From the IMG/VR virus record IMGVR_UViG_3300032282_001302, positions 1 through 31,115 of that record: DNA of 31,115 bases; one strand, written 5' to 3'. The number at the start of each line of letters is the position of its first letter. The first letter of the stretch is position 1. This document shows positions 18,171-25,315 of this stretch, in pieces. This DNA is from a virus. The position numbers were made by a program, and so were the translations under genes. The notes under the pieces were generated by a model. That model searched no databases. It saw only the letters and a program-made list of their open reading frames with translations, and was not told the DNA's origin.

Positions 18171-18770
18171 ATGGCCACTTCAACTATCAAAGACGTTTTC
18201 GAAAAGAATCAATATGACTTAAAAGCTGCTGCTGTAAAGTCTAAGTCTTGGTTCGATCAACAAGTTTACCAATTGGGTAGACAGAACATCACACCACCTA
18301 AGGTATTGAATGGTAATCCAGATCAGACAGTTAGTACAATACTTCCTGGGCATCTGTATATGTACATGTATGACCCAAAGCTAAAGGCTGAATTACCATA
18401 TTACGATAGATTCCCTCTAGTCTTCCCTTTCAGTAAAACTGAAGATGGATTCATTGGATTGAATATGCACTATCTACCATATCAACTTAGAATGGTACTA
18501 TTAGATCGTCTAATGATATTTGCATCAAACAAACGAATGGATGAGACTACTAGACTAAGATATTCTTGGGCGACTATTGATGGGATGTCTAAATTTGCAG
18601 CAGTGCAACCATGCGTTAAACGATATTTAAATTCTCATATTAGAAGTAAATTTAGAAAGATTAACGCAGACGATTGGGCTACAGCTATGCTACTCCCTGT
18701 CGAAAGATTCGTTGGTGCTAGTAAAGAAGCTGTCTGGCAAGACTCAAAAAGAATAATTAGAAAGTCATAA
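18171..18770 (+). CDS. 2: gp2-like DNA end protector / head completion protein
   Basis: 199 aa (T4 gp2 is longer, about 274 aa). Conserved-looking blocks are ILPGHLYMYMYDPKLKAELP, YYDRFPLVFPF, DGFIGLNMHYLPYQLRMVLL, DETTRLRYSW, QPCVKRYLNSHIRSKF and DDWATAMLLPVERFVGAS. Marine T4-like phages carry proteins with GHMY.F.YDPK..LPYYDRFPL and GLNLHYLPP motifs annotated as DNA end protector (gp2). It stands next to gp4, its usual head-completion partner. The annotation of this family as gp2 is from memory; it could be a different head/neck protein. It starts six bases after the gp4 stop without a Shine-Dalgarno sequence. Confidence 0.6.
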   Translation: MATSTIKDVFEKNQYDLKAAAVKSKSWFDQQVYQLGRQNITPPKVLNGNPDQTVSTILPGHLYMYMYDPKLKAELPYYDRFPLVFPFSKTEDGFIGLNMHYLPYQLRMVLLDRLMIFASNKRMDETTRLRYSWATIDGMSKFAAVQPCVKRYLNSHIRSKFRKINADDWATAMLLPVERFVGASKEAVWQDSKRIIRKS

Positions 18771-18771
18771 A

Positions 18772-19446
18772 ATGATAGAAAAATTTATAGCTAATATTAA
18801 AAGTAAAGGTCTATCCAGATCTAATCGTTATGCTGTATTATTCTCTCCACCAGTAACACTTAAAAATACTAGTCTGTTTGACATTATGTTACTGTGTGAT
18901 CAAGCCACACTCCCAGGAGTTTCATTCTCAACTACACAGAATAGATCGTTCGGTGAATTTAGAGAAGTTCCATATGAAAAATTATATGACACTGCTACAT
19001 TTTCATTCTATGTCGATAAAGATCTACAAGTAAAGTACATGTTTGATCAATGGATAAATTCCATCCAAGATCCAGAAACAAGAAAGTTTAACTATTACGA
19101 TTCATACGTAACAGATTTAGCTATTGATGTGCAAGATTTAAATGATCAAACACGTTATACATTAAATATGTATGAGTGCTATCCTAAATCTATAAACTCT
19201 ACACAATTAGATTACTCTGCAAAAGACATTATGAAACTAAGTGTTACAATGCAATATAAGTATTGGACTTCTACTGCTAAAACTGTTCTAGAAACTGATA
19301 AGGTAGTAGACGCTCAAATGCTTAACAGATATTATGATGACTTCTACAAATTCCAGAGTAAAGATAATGTAACAAGTGGACTTCAATTTGATGGGTCATC
19401 ATTTGGTCCACAATTTAATAAATTTGCAACTGAATTCCCAACATAA
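18772..19446 (+). CDS. Tail tube-fold protein, gp54/gp19 type (probable tube initiator)
   Basis: 224 aa. Sequence pattern of the T4 gp19 tube family: SRSNRYAVLFSPPV near residue 16, then LLCDQATLPGVSFSTTQNRS, FREVPYEKLYDTATFSFYVD, YMFDQWINSIQDPETRKFNY, TLNMYECYPKSINSTQLDY and a final beta strand with MKLSVTMQYKYW. T4 gp19 is 163 aa and gp54, which shares the tube fold and starts the tube, is 320 aa. Position in a short cluster with baseplate-assembly genes (and close to gp48) favours gp54 over the major tube protein, which normally follows the sheath gene gp18. The stop of the preceding gene overlaps nothing but lies one base from this ATG. Confidence 0.65.
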   Translation: MIEKFIANIKSKGLSRSNRYAVLFSPPVTLKNTSLFDIMLLCDQATLPGVSFSTTQNRSFGEFREVPYEKLYDTATFSFYVDKDLQVKYMFDQWINSIQDPETRKFNYYDSYVTDLAIDVQDLNDQTRYTLNMYECYPKSINSTQLDYSAKDIMKLSVTMQYKYWTSTAKTVLETDKVVDAQMLNRYYDDFYKFQSKDNVTSGLQFDGSSFGPQFNKFATEFPT

Positions 19447-19458
19447 TGAAGGTTTGAT

Positions 19459-19875
19459 ATGAAGATTGATGATAGTTTGTCAGAGGTGTTCGATATAACA
19501 CCTGTACAAAAAAATGAAGTAGTTATTGCTGAACCTGAAGTTATCACTGTTAATGATAACAAGATCGAAGATGATTATGATGTAACGAGAGCGAATCTTC
19601 GTTCTCTTCTGACTACAGGACAAGATGCGTTAGTACAGGCTTTAGAAGTAGCCAAACAATCTGAACATCCACGTGCTTTTGAAGTTGTGGGTAATTTAAT
19701 GAAACAACTTGCTGATGTGAACCAACAACTTATGGATCTACATCAGCAAAAACAGAAATTGGACGCACCAAAAGAAGGTGGATCTAAGAAAGAAGTGACA
19801 AACAATAATGTTATCTTTACAGGTAGCACTGCTGAGTTGAATAAGTTAATTAAGAATATGTCTAAAGGAGAATAA
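19459..19875 (+). CDS. 16: gp16-like small terminase subunit
   Basis: 138 aa (T4 gp16: 164). After an acidic, variable N-terminus comes DYDVTRANLRSLLTTGQDAL, VQALEVAKQSEHPRAFEVVG, NLMKQLADVNQQLMDLHQQK and a C-terminal NNNVIFTGSTAELNKLIKNM. The helix pair D...R.NL..L...GQDAL and HPRA.EV...L....DVN..L..LH, with the final F.GSTAELN.LIK segment, is the pattern of small terminases of T4-like phages, which form a ring and regulate the large terminase. gp17 is not beside it in this window, unlike T4. AAGG near the ATG gives a ribosome site. Confidence 0.7.
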   Translation: MKIDDSLSEVFDITPVQKNEVVIAEPEVITVNDNKIEDDYDVTRANLRSLLTTGQDALVQALEVAKQSEHPRAFEVVGNLMKQLADVNQQLMDLHQQKQKLDAPKEGGSKKEVTNNNVIFTGSTAELNKLIKNMSKGE

Positions 19876-19877
19876 TA

Positions 19878-20600
19878 ATGGCTTTACCATTAAATAATGC
19901 GCCAGTTTATAGTCTGGTTGTTCCATCGCTAAAGAAAACTGTTAAGTACCGACCATTTTTGGTTAAAGACCAAAAAGCACTAATGATCGCACAACAAAGT
20001 GAAGATCAAAGAGTAATGGTTGATACACTGAAAACTGTTATCGCTTCTTGCGTAACAGATCCACTTGATATTGATAGTCTTGCAATGTTTGATCTAGAAT
20101 ACATTTTTACCCAGCTAAGAGCAAAATCAGTTGGTGAAACTGTAGAACTAATTATGTCCTGTGATGAAGATCATGGTGACCAGAACAAACTAGCCAAAGT
20201 AAAAGTTTCAGTTGACTTGAGTCAGATTCAAGTTGACACTAAAGATGATCATAGTAAAAAACTTAACCTATGGGGTGATGTTGGGGTTGTAATGAAATAT
20301 CCTTCTGTAGATATCATTAAGAAATTCCAAACTGTAAGTGAGTCTGATACAGACTCAGTGTTTAGTATCATATCTCAATCTATAGATTACATCTATGATA
20401 GCAATGAAGTTTATTATGCTAAGGATCAAACTAAAGATGAGCTAATGGAGTTTCTAAACAATCTAACTACTGACCAGTTCTCAAAGATTCAACAGTTCTT
20501 CGAGACTATGCCAAAGCTAACATACGATATCGACTACAGTTGTCCAGTATGCAGTAAGGCACACAAAGTTAGGTTGGAGGGCATGGACAGTTTTTTTTAA
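19878..20600 (+). CDS. 26: gp26-type baseplate/tail assembly chaperone, 0-frame product
   Basis: 240 aa, preceded by AAAGGAG and starting two bases after gp16. The protein resembles the T4 gp26 family (T4 baseplate protein domain): YSLVVPSLKKTVKYRPFLVK, DQKALMIAQQS near residue 32, DPLDIDSLAMFDLEYIFTQL, RAKSVGETVELIMSCDED, then LTTDQFSKIQQFFETMPKL and a CPVC pair (C222, C225) close to the end. In T4 gp26 is needed for hub assembly. The gene ends in a run of eight T (AGT TTT TTT TAA), the probable slippery site for a 300-aa -1 frameshift product. Its place directly before the tape-measure gene is the same as lambda G/GT. Confidence 0.8.
   Translation: MALPLNNAPVYSLVVPSLKKTVKYRPFLVKDQKALMIAQQSEDQRVMVDTLKTVIASCVTDPLDIDSLAMFDLEYIFTQLRAKSVGETVELIMSCDEDHGDQNKLAKVKVSVDLSQIQVDTKDDHSKKLNLWGDVGVVMKYPSVDIIKKFQTVSESDTDSVFSIISQSIDYIYDSNEVYYAKDQTKDELMEFLNNLTTDQFSKIQQFFETMPKLTYDIDYSCPVCSKAHKVRLEGMDSFF
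20576..20600 (+). promoter_or_regulatory. Predicted -1 ribosomal frameshift site (SD-like stimulator plus T8 slippery run)
   Basis: GGAGGG at 20576-20581 lies 9 bases before eight consecutive T (20591-20598), immediately before the zero-frame TAA. An internal Shine-Dalgarno about 10 bases upstream of a slippery heptamer is the arrangement that stimulates -1 slippage in dnaX. After slipping on T TTT TTT the ribosome reads TTA ATA AAC CTT and continues open for 60 codons. Confidence 0.75.
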
Positions 20601-20779
20601 TAAACCTTTGCCATGATAGTCTAACTAACTACTACAAAATGAATTTTGCTTTACTACAATATCATAAGTACTCGCTAGTTGACATTGAAGATATGATTCC
20701 TTTTGAACGAGAAATTTATGTCCATTTGTTAATCGAGCATTTAGAAGAAGAAAAACGAAGAATAGAGAGTAAACAATAA
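20597..20779 (+). CDS. 51: -1 frame extension (gp51-like C-terminal part of the gp26 frameshift fusion)
   Basis: Sixty codons in the -1 frame, open from the T8 run to TAA at 20777-20779. The sequence starts LINLCHDSLTNYYKMNFALL and continues LQYHKYSLVDIEDMIPFERE and IYVHLLIEHLEEEKRR. The block H..YSL.D.E.M.PFEREIY..LL...L.EE is typical of small tail-assembly chaperones that follow or are fused to gp26-type proteins. The only internal ATG (20639) lacks a ribosome site, so expression by frameshift as a 300-aa fusion is more likely than as a separate 46-aa protein. The stop overlaps the tape-measure ATG (TAATG), pointing to coupled translation. Confidence 0.72.
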   Translation, partial: LINLCHDSLTNYYKMNFALLQYHKYSLVDIEDMIPFEREIYVHLLIEHLEEEKRRIESKQ

Positions 20780-23112
20780 TGCAAGCAATACTAGAACAAC
20801 AAAGATCGAATGTTATTCAATTCCCCAGAACAGCTGCAGGTGGAGGAGATAACACAGGTGGATTAATACCTGTTATAAAAGACTTAATTGCTAGTATTGA
20901 TAAGTTGACAGGTGTGATGGTCGGACAGGCAAAGGGTAAAATTAGTTCAGCATCAACTAATGGATCTTTAAATTCTAGTTTAGAATCTGAAGTTGAGACT
21001 GGTAGATATCAAGAGACTCAGTTAGATCTATTGAAGAAAATTGAAGCAAATACCAGAGGTGGTCAAGTTCACGCTGATGGAAAACCAAAAACCAATGAAG
21101 ATGATAGTGGTGGAGGGTTAGGTCTTGGATTAAGTATTATTGCAGTTGCAGCTGGTACAATAGCAGGATTAGTAAGTGCATGGCTTAAAACTGTTAAATT
21201 TTTCGTTACTGGTATTGGTGTTGGTATCGAGAAGACAGTTGTCTTTCTATCTAAATGGTTTCCTTCTTTAAGAGAAGCACTATTCAATATTGAAACTACA
21301 TTTGTTTTATTGGTTGAGTCAATCAAAGGTATTTTTAATAGTGCAACTGCAAAAATAGCTGAAGTTTTTACTAATCTAGTTGGTAAAATGGTAAAGGTAT
21401 TTGATAGTGCTGTTGAATTCTTTAGAGGTATATTTGGTGAAGGTACTGGGATTGGTAAAGTTATTGCAGCAATTAAAACTTCTGTGACAAATTTCTTAGC
21501 ACCAATAGCAGAGTCATTTACTTCAATGATTGAATATAGTGGAAAAGTTATAACAGCAATTAGAACATCAGTAGGTGCTTTTATGTCCTCGATATCAGAG
21601 GGATTTGCTGTGATGGGTGAAGCTAGTGGTCCAATATCTAAAGCTATCTCATTCGTTAAAAGTAGCATAGCTGGAGTAATGGAATTCTTCGGAGGGTTTG
21701 GTACATTCTTCGCAGAAATTGGTGGCAAGATGGAACTATTCAGTAAATTATTTGGTGCTGTATCTAAAGTAGTATCAAAGATCGCATATCCACTAATGGT
21801 AGTAATGGCTGTATGGGATACAATCAAAGGTGCAATGGCTGGATGGGAAGAAGGTGGTCTAGTCGGTGCAATTGGTGGAGCAATCAAAGGATTGTTTAAC
21901 TCTCTAATTGGTGGTGTCCTTGATATGATTAAAGGTGCTATCTCTTGGATTGCTGGTGCGTTAGGATTCACCGCAGTAGAAGAATTCTTAGATTCATTCT
22001 CGTTCGAAGATCTATTCAGCGACTTCGTTGATGCTGTATTGTTTATCCCACAAACAATTCAGAATTTAATTATGAGTCCAATCGAGACGCTTAAAAAATT
22101 AGGCAGTTCTCTCGCAGATATGTTTGATCCAATTAAAAATATAATGAGTGCTCTCGTTGATGTATATTTGTTTATCCCTAAACAGTTGTTTGGATTAATC
22201 AATGACTATATTATCACTCCATTAACAGACGTGTTTAAGCCAGTAATAAATTTCTTTAAAAATATAGCTGAACAAATTATGAGTGTTTTTGAAGACTTTG
22301 GTATACCAGAAATGGGATTTTCTATTCTCGGTAAAAAGTTTTCTGTTGGTCCATGGTATCCATTTAGACCAGATGAAGGAACTACTCGTGTTGCTAGTGA
22401 TACGAAATTAGATGAAACATCTGGTGGTGATGCAGGCGATTCTACTACATTTAAAAAGAATATCGTAGCAAGTGGTAGTGGAGGAGTCGATGAAGATGCG
22501 ATGAGAGCCAATGGCATGAGTGAAGAAGACATTGCAAAAGCAAAGGAAAGAAATGTAGATAAAACTAGAGTATTGACTACATCTGAAAAAGTTGTTAATG
22601 GCCAAGCAGCATTTAAAGAAGACTTCGCTACATTTGATCCAAAAACTGGTAAGGCAATGTTGTCTGGAGACGCAGCTGCTACTGGAGTAACTACTGACGC
22701 AGAGGGTAATAAGTCTACTAATGGCACACGTGAAATTAGTACACGTGCCTTTAGTCAAATTAAAGCTAATGCAAAAGCTGGTGGTGATAATGAAAAGGTT
22801 GCAGAGATTGTAAAAGAAGATGATGCTTATCAGAAACTAAGTTGGTTCGATAAGCGCAAAGTTGATGTAGGATATGCTAAGGCATCTGAACTTTTAGCAG
22901 TAAGCCAACCTGAAACTGCTAATGCAGTCACTAAGAAATCAAGTGACTCTGCTTCTCTCAAAGAAAACCTTAGTAAAGCAAGTGGTGGTGATACTAGTGT
23001 GGTTAACTCTCCAATGACTACATACAATAATCAGAAAGTCACTAATGTTAAAGCACCAATTAGAAACCAAGAGTCTTCTGTCGGTGAGTGGTTAAAGAGT
23101 AAGTACATATAA
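20779..23112 (+). CDS. 29: Tail tape measure protein (gp29-like)
   Basis: 777 aa (T4 gp29: 590). N-terminal helices (MQAILEQQRSNVIQFPRTAA, LIPVIKDLIASIDKLTGVMV, ETQLDLLKKIEANTRGG) precede a long hydrophobic Gly/Ala-rich region: LGLGLSIIAVAAGTIAGLVS near residues 114-135 and many amphipathic repeats such as SVTNFLAPIAESFTSMIEY, SVGAFMSSISEGFAVM and VVMAVWDTIKGAMAGWEEGG to about residue 400. Residues 530-777 are hydrophilic and Gly/Lys/Asp-rich. This composition, the position after a frameshifting chaperone, and the length point to the protein that sets tail length and is released at injection. A 46-nt -1 frame product ends on its start codon. Confidence 0.78.
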   Translation: MQAILEQQRSNVIQFPRTAAGGGDNTGGLIPVIKDLIASIDKLTGVMVGQAKGKISSASTNGSLNSSLESEVETGRYQETQLDLLKKIEANTRGGQVHADGKPKTNEDDSGGGLGLGLSIIAVAAGTIAGLVSAWLKTVKFFVTGIGVGIEKTVVFLSKWFPSLREALFNIETTFVLLVESIKGIFNSATAKIAEVFTNLVGKMVKVFDSAVEFFRGIFGEGTGIGKVIAAIKTSVTNFLAPIAESFTSMIEYSGKVITAIRTSVGAFMSSISEGFAVMGEASGPISKAISFVKSSIAGVMEFFGGFGTFFAEIGGKMELFSKLFGAVSKVVSKIAYPLMVVMAVWDTIKGAMAGWEEGGLVGAIGGAIKGLFNSLIGGVLDMIKGAISWIAGALGFTAVEEFLDSFSFEDLFSDFVDAVLFIPQTIQNLIMSPIETLKKLGSSLADMFDPIKNIMSALVDVYLFIPKQLFGLINDYIITPLTDVFKPVINFFKNIAEQIMSVFEDFGIPEMGFSILGKKFSVGPWYPFRPDEGTTRVASDTKLDETSGGDAGDSTTFKKNIVASGSGGVDEDAMRANGMSEEDIAKAKERNVDKTRVLTTSEKVVNGQAAFKEDFATFDPKTGKAMLSGDAAATGVTTDAEGNKSTNGTREISTRAFSQIKANAKAGGDNEKVAEIVKEDDAYQKLSWFDKRKVDVGYAKASELLAVSQPETANAVTKKSSDSASLKENLSKASGGDTSVVNSPMTTYNNQKVTNVKAPIRNQESSVGEWLKSKYI

Positions 23113-23114
23113 TG

Positions 23115-23141
23115 AAAAAGGGCTACTCCGTAGAGTAGCCC
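23115..23141 (-). terminator. Intrinsic terminator of the gp32 operon, between convergent genes
   Basis: A perfect 9-bp stem GGGCTACTC / GAGTAGCCC with loop CGTA (23120-23141) is followed on the minus strand by five T. A second small hairpin, AAATAC-CTTA-GTATTT (23146-23161), sits between it and the gp32 stop at 23164. The plus strand has no T-run after the stem, so termination of the tape-measure transcript here would be weaker. Confidence 0.85.
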
Positions 23142-23163
23142 TAGTAAATACCTTAGTATTTGA

Positions 23164-24072
23164 TTAGTCTTCTTTGGCGATCTTCTCAAAGTAAGACATA
23201 ACATCGTCTTCATCATCGTTCATCTGTGCAATCTTTGGAGCAGGTTTACTTGCTACCGTAGGTGCAGCAGCAACAGGACGATCTTCCTGTTCAGCCATTT
23301 GTGCAGCAGACTTGCTAGCAAATGCGTCACCAGATAAAACCTCATTTAGTTTCTTCTTCAACTCATCATAAGACTTGAAGTTCTTACGATCAGTAAACTC
23401 AGACAACTTGTGTTGAGCATTAACGATTGCCAATAGCTTGTCTTCATCATCAGAGATTGCTGATGGTTCCATAAAGGCTGACTCATCATAGTTTGCGTAA
23501 CCATCTTTCTTACGCATACGCATCTTGAAGTTAGCACCTTCCCACAAATCAAATACATTGACTGGCTTTTCATCTTCGAAAGTAGGACGTGCTTTGTCCA
23601 TGATCTTATCAAAGATCTTCTTACCGAATTTGAAGAGGAATACTTTACCTTCATTCTCTGGATGCTTTGGATCAGAAACAATCAAGACATTGGCAGTGAA
23701 ACTTAGCTTACGCTTTTGTTTACGTGCAATCTCTTTGTTAGCTTCAGAGCCAGAGTTCCACAGAGTGGTGTTCAACTCACCAACAGGATCGTTTTCACCA
23801 AGAGTTGTTAGAGAGTTTTCGATGTACCACTTACCAGTTGGTCCTTGGAAGCCATGAGAAAAGATACGAACCCATGGGAGTTCATCACCTTCTACACGTG
23901 GTAAGAATCGAAGTGTTGCTGTGCCGTTACCTGCTTTGTCTCCCTCAAGACGCCAGAATCGGTCATCATTGTAGGACTTGGTTTCGGTTTGGGGATTTGC
24001 GATCTTCTCGAATTCTCCAGCGATTTTGCCGAAGTCTGAGTTGCGCATTTTGCGAAGTGCTTGAATATCCAT
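23164..24072 (-). CDS. 32: gp32 single-stranded DNA-binding protein, without zinc cysteines
   Basis: 302 aa (T4: 301). The basic N-terminus LRKMRNSDFGKIAGEFEKI precedes the ssDNA-binding core: FWRLEGDKAGNGTATLRFLP, WVRIFSHGFQG, KWYIEN at 81-86, LIVSDPKHPENEGKVFLFKF and GKKIFDKI, FDLWEGANFKMRMRKKDGY. The acidic tail DDEDDVMSYFEKIAKED is the protein-interaction region (with gp59 and polymerase). In T4 a zinc is held by one His and three Cys just after KWYIEN; here the segment reads SLTTLGENDPVGELNTTLWN and the protein has no cysteine. It is last in the operon with gp59 and ends at the convergent terminator. Confidence 0.92.
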   Translation of the reverse strand: MDIQALRKMRNSDFGKIAGEFEKIANPQTETKSYNDDRFWRLEGDKAGNGTATLRFLPRVEGDELPWVRIFSHGFQGPTGKWYIENSLTTLGENDPVGELNTTLWNSGSEANKEIARKQKRKLSFTANVLIVSDPKHPENEGKVFLFKFGKKIFDKIMDKARPTFEDEKPVNVFDLWEGANFKMRMRKKDGYANYDESAFMEPSAISDDEDKLLAIVNAQHKLSEFTDRKNFKSYDELKKKLNEVLSGDAFASKSAAQMAEQEDRPVAAAPTVASKPAPKIAQMNDDEDDVMSYFEKIAKED

Positions 24073-24093
24073 ATCGTATTTCCTTTGTATAAA

Positions 24094-24120
24094 AGTATGT
24101 TAAGTATTTTTAGTATGTTT
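24094..24120 (-). repeat. Three tandem 9-nt repeats just upstream of gp32
   Basis: The plus strand reads AGTATGTTA, AGTATTTTT, AGTATGTTT; the mRNA therefore reads AAACATACT, AAAAATACT, TAACATACT. The units span the end of the 68-aa gene (codons ...HTKNT stop) and the start of the 27-nt gp32 leader. Position and A/U-rich, unstructured character suit a binding site for gp32 itself, which represses its own translation in T4. That role is inference. Confidence 0.5.
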
Positions 24121-24306
24121 AATTGTAATCTCATCATTTATTTCAACATCATCATCAAATGGTGTGTCGTCAAAATCATAATCTTCTTCAACATAACTAT
24201 TTAGCGTTTTCATACCGCCAGTCTTTCGACCATTGGCATGTTTACTACCTTTTCCAGAACGCTCGCTAGAAAATTCTTCGTTGTATCTTTTGTATGTCTT
24301 GCCCAT
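24100..24306 (-). CDS. Small charged hypothetical protein between gp59 and gp32
   Basis: 68 aa from the ATG at 24306 (an in-frame TTG at 24321 would add five residues). The N-terminal half is basic and Gly-rich (MGKTYKRYNEEFSSERSGKG, KHANGRKTGG), the C-terminal half acidic (EEDYDFDDTPFDDDVEINDE). T4 has gp33 and dsbA at this place, but no hydrophobic clamp-binding tail typical of gp33 is seen, and a better coactivator candidate lies upstream. It starts 8 bases after the gp59 stop, so it is part of the operon. Basic/acidic halves suggest a nucleic-acid or protein adaptor; function unknown. Confidence 0.55.
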   Translation of the reverse strand: MGKTYKRYNEEFSSERSGKGSKHANGRKTGGMKTLNSYVEEDYDFDDTPFDDDVEINDEITIKHTKNT

Positions 24307-24313
24307 AATATCA

Positions 24314-24922
24314 CTATGCAATTTCTTCTTTGAAGTGATTAAAAATCTTTTCGATCTTAATCTTATCGTATTTAACGAACCCAGTCAACTTTTTTATTCG
24401 TCTAAGTTCATTATCCCATATGTATTTTACTGATACATTTTGCATCCACTTCTCAAGTAAAGGATAAAAATCGTCTATAATTCTTAGTGTTTCAATGGAT
24501 ATCTTTCCACCGATGAACATATTAAGAGCTATGGGGTATTCATTTTCAGTAAATTCAAATATTGCACTGTGTTTAAGTTTGTTAACTTCAACATACGTCA
24601 GCATTGCAGCTAAGTCATCAACAAATACCTTTGTGATACTCTGTTTACGCTTCATCCACTCAGTATAATTGTCTTCAGCTTCTTGTCCTGCATAAATTGC
24701 AGTCTCATTACCATAAGCAAAGTTTGAAGTAAAGTACTGGATGATGTCTTTATCATCTGGATGCTTCACTGCAAGTTTCTCAAATATGTATCTGTCATTC
24801 CTAGCATTAAATGCTTCACGAGTACCACGAACATTACCTCTGTTCTCAAAGACATTAAATTTATCTGTGGTAAAGTGAAGTTTGATCGCTAGGTAATAAC
24901 GATATGCTTTAAATCCGTCCAC
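24314..24922 (-). CDS. 59: gp59 replicative helicase loader
   Basis: 202 aa (T4: 217). Start is GTG at 24922, with AGGAAA upstream; no ATG fits. Similarity to T4 gp59: FKAYRYYLAIKLHFTTDKFN (T4: SVYKLYLMIKQHMNGKYDV), NDRYIFEKLAVKHPDDKDI (T4: RDKYFFQKLSEKY), YFTSNFAYGNETAIYAG (T4: FISNLVANQDAWIGD), YTEWMKRKQSITKVFVDDL, GGKISIETLRIIDDFYPLLE (T4: NIISFETFILLDSFLNII) and WDNELRRIKKLTGF. It loads gp41 helicase onto gp32-coated fork DNA, so its place in the same operon as gp32 is functional. It overlaps the small membrane-protein gene by 14 bases. Confidence 0.85.
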   Translation of the reverse strand: MDGFKAYRYYLAIKLHFTTDKFNVFENRGNVRGTREAFNARNDRYIFEKLAVKHPDDKDIIQYFTSNFAYGNETAIYAGQEAEDNYTEWMKRKQSITKVFVDDLAAMLTYVEVNKLKHSAIFEFTENEYPIALNMFIGGKISIETLRIIDDFYPLLEKWMQNVSVKYIWDNELRRIKKLTGFVKYDKIKIEKIFNHFKEEIA

Positions 24923-25082
24923 TTTTCAATTTCCTACATTCATTACGAACTTCAATAGGGAAGTCGGGTGATATCTCTGCCATTCTACAGTCATATACAA
25001 TTGTACCATGAAGAGGGATGAGTGACAAAGATATTCCCATTATAATAATACCAATAACCCCAGCAAACCAAAAATTATACAT
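24909..25082 (-). CDS. Small single-pass membrane protein
   Basis: 57 aa, too short for common gene-length cut-offs but well supported: ATG at 25082 overlaps the coactivator stop by 8 bases and its TAA at 24909 overlaps the gp59 start by 14 bases. The N-terminus is one hydrophobic helix (FWFAGVIGIIIMGISLSLIP). The rest, YDCRMAEISPDFPIEVRNEC followed by RKLKSGRI, has two cysteines and a motif (DC..AEISPDFP..VR..CRK) that I recognise in many small proteins of marine T4-like phages. Its function is unknown. Context, between the late coactivator and gp59, suggests early to middle expression. Confidence 0.75.
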   Translation of the reverse strand: MYNFWFAGVIGIIIMGISLSLIPLHGTIVYDCRMAEISPDFPIEVRNECRKLKSGRI

Positions 25083-25314
25083 CTAATTGTGCCTGTTTAG
25101 GTAAGTAATTCAAGTCACGAAAATTCATTTCGATCTTGTCCTTCAAAGACTTGTTGATCAATGATGAAACATCCTCTGGCTCTAGATAGTTGACTCTGCA
25201 ATATTCTAGAACCGCATCCATATAAGTCATTTTAGTCTCACGTACTTTCTGCTCTATATGTAGAGAGAAATCATTAGCATTTTTAAACATCACAACTTCA
25301 TTATCTAGTTTCAT
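25075..25314 (-). CDS. 33: Phage late-transcription coactivator (gp33-like)
   Basis: 79 aa. After a variable start, the sequence NANDFSLHIEQKVRETKMTY, MDAVLEYCRVNYLEPEDVSS, LINKSLKDKIEMNFRDLNYL ends in PKQAQLDV. This I.......T.YMDAV..YC....LE.E....LI.K.LK.KI......LNYLPK pattern is that of the phage late-transcription coactivator family of T4-like phages, which links gp55-RNA polymerase to the sliding clamp at late promoters. The start MKLDNEVVMF fits the -AAGCTTAATATG spacing after the upstream 149-aa gene stop (1-nt gap). TAAATA-type late motifs are present elsewhere in the window, consistent with such a system. Confidence 0.72.
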   Translation of the reverse strand: MKLDNEVVMFKNANDFSLHIEQKVRETKMTYMDAVLEYCRVNYLEPEDVSSLINKSLKDKIEMNFRDLNYLPKQAQLDV

Positions 25315-25315
25315 A

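Noticed and set aside
20639-20779. Independent 46-aa gene starting at the ATG at 20639
   Set aside because: No ribosome site precedes this ATG and the frame is open upstream to the slippery run, so a frameshift extension explains it better.
21069-21971. A 300-aa open frame on the minus strand inside the tape-measure gene
   Set aside because: It is Pro/Ala/Ile-rich, lacks a ribosome site and lies wholly antisense to a well-supported gene; such frames arise from the codon bias of the hydrophobic repeats.
23525-24092. Plus-strand ORFs of about 100 aa opposite gp32
   Set aside because: They are antisense shadows of the conserved gp32 coding sequence.
24100-24306. Considered as gp33 because of its position between gp59 and gp32
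   Set aside because: It lacks a hydrophobic clamp-binding C-terminus; the 79-aa gene at 25075-25314 fits the late coactivator family better.
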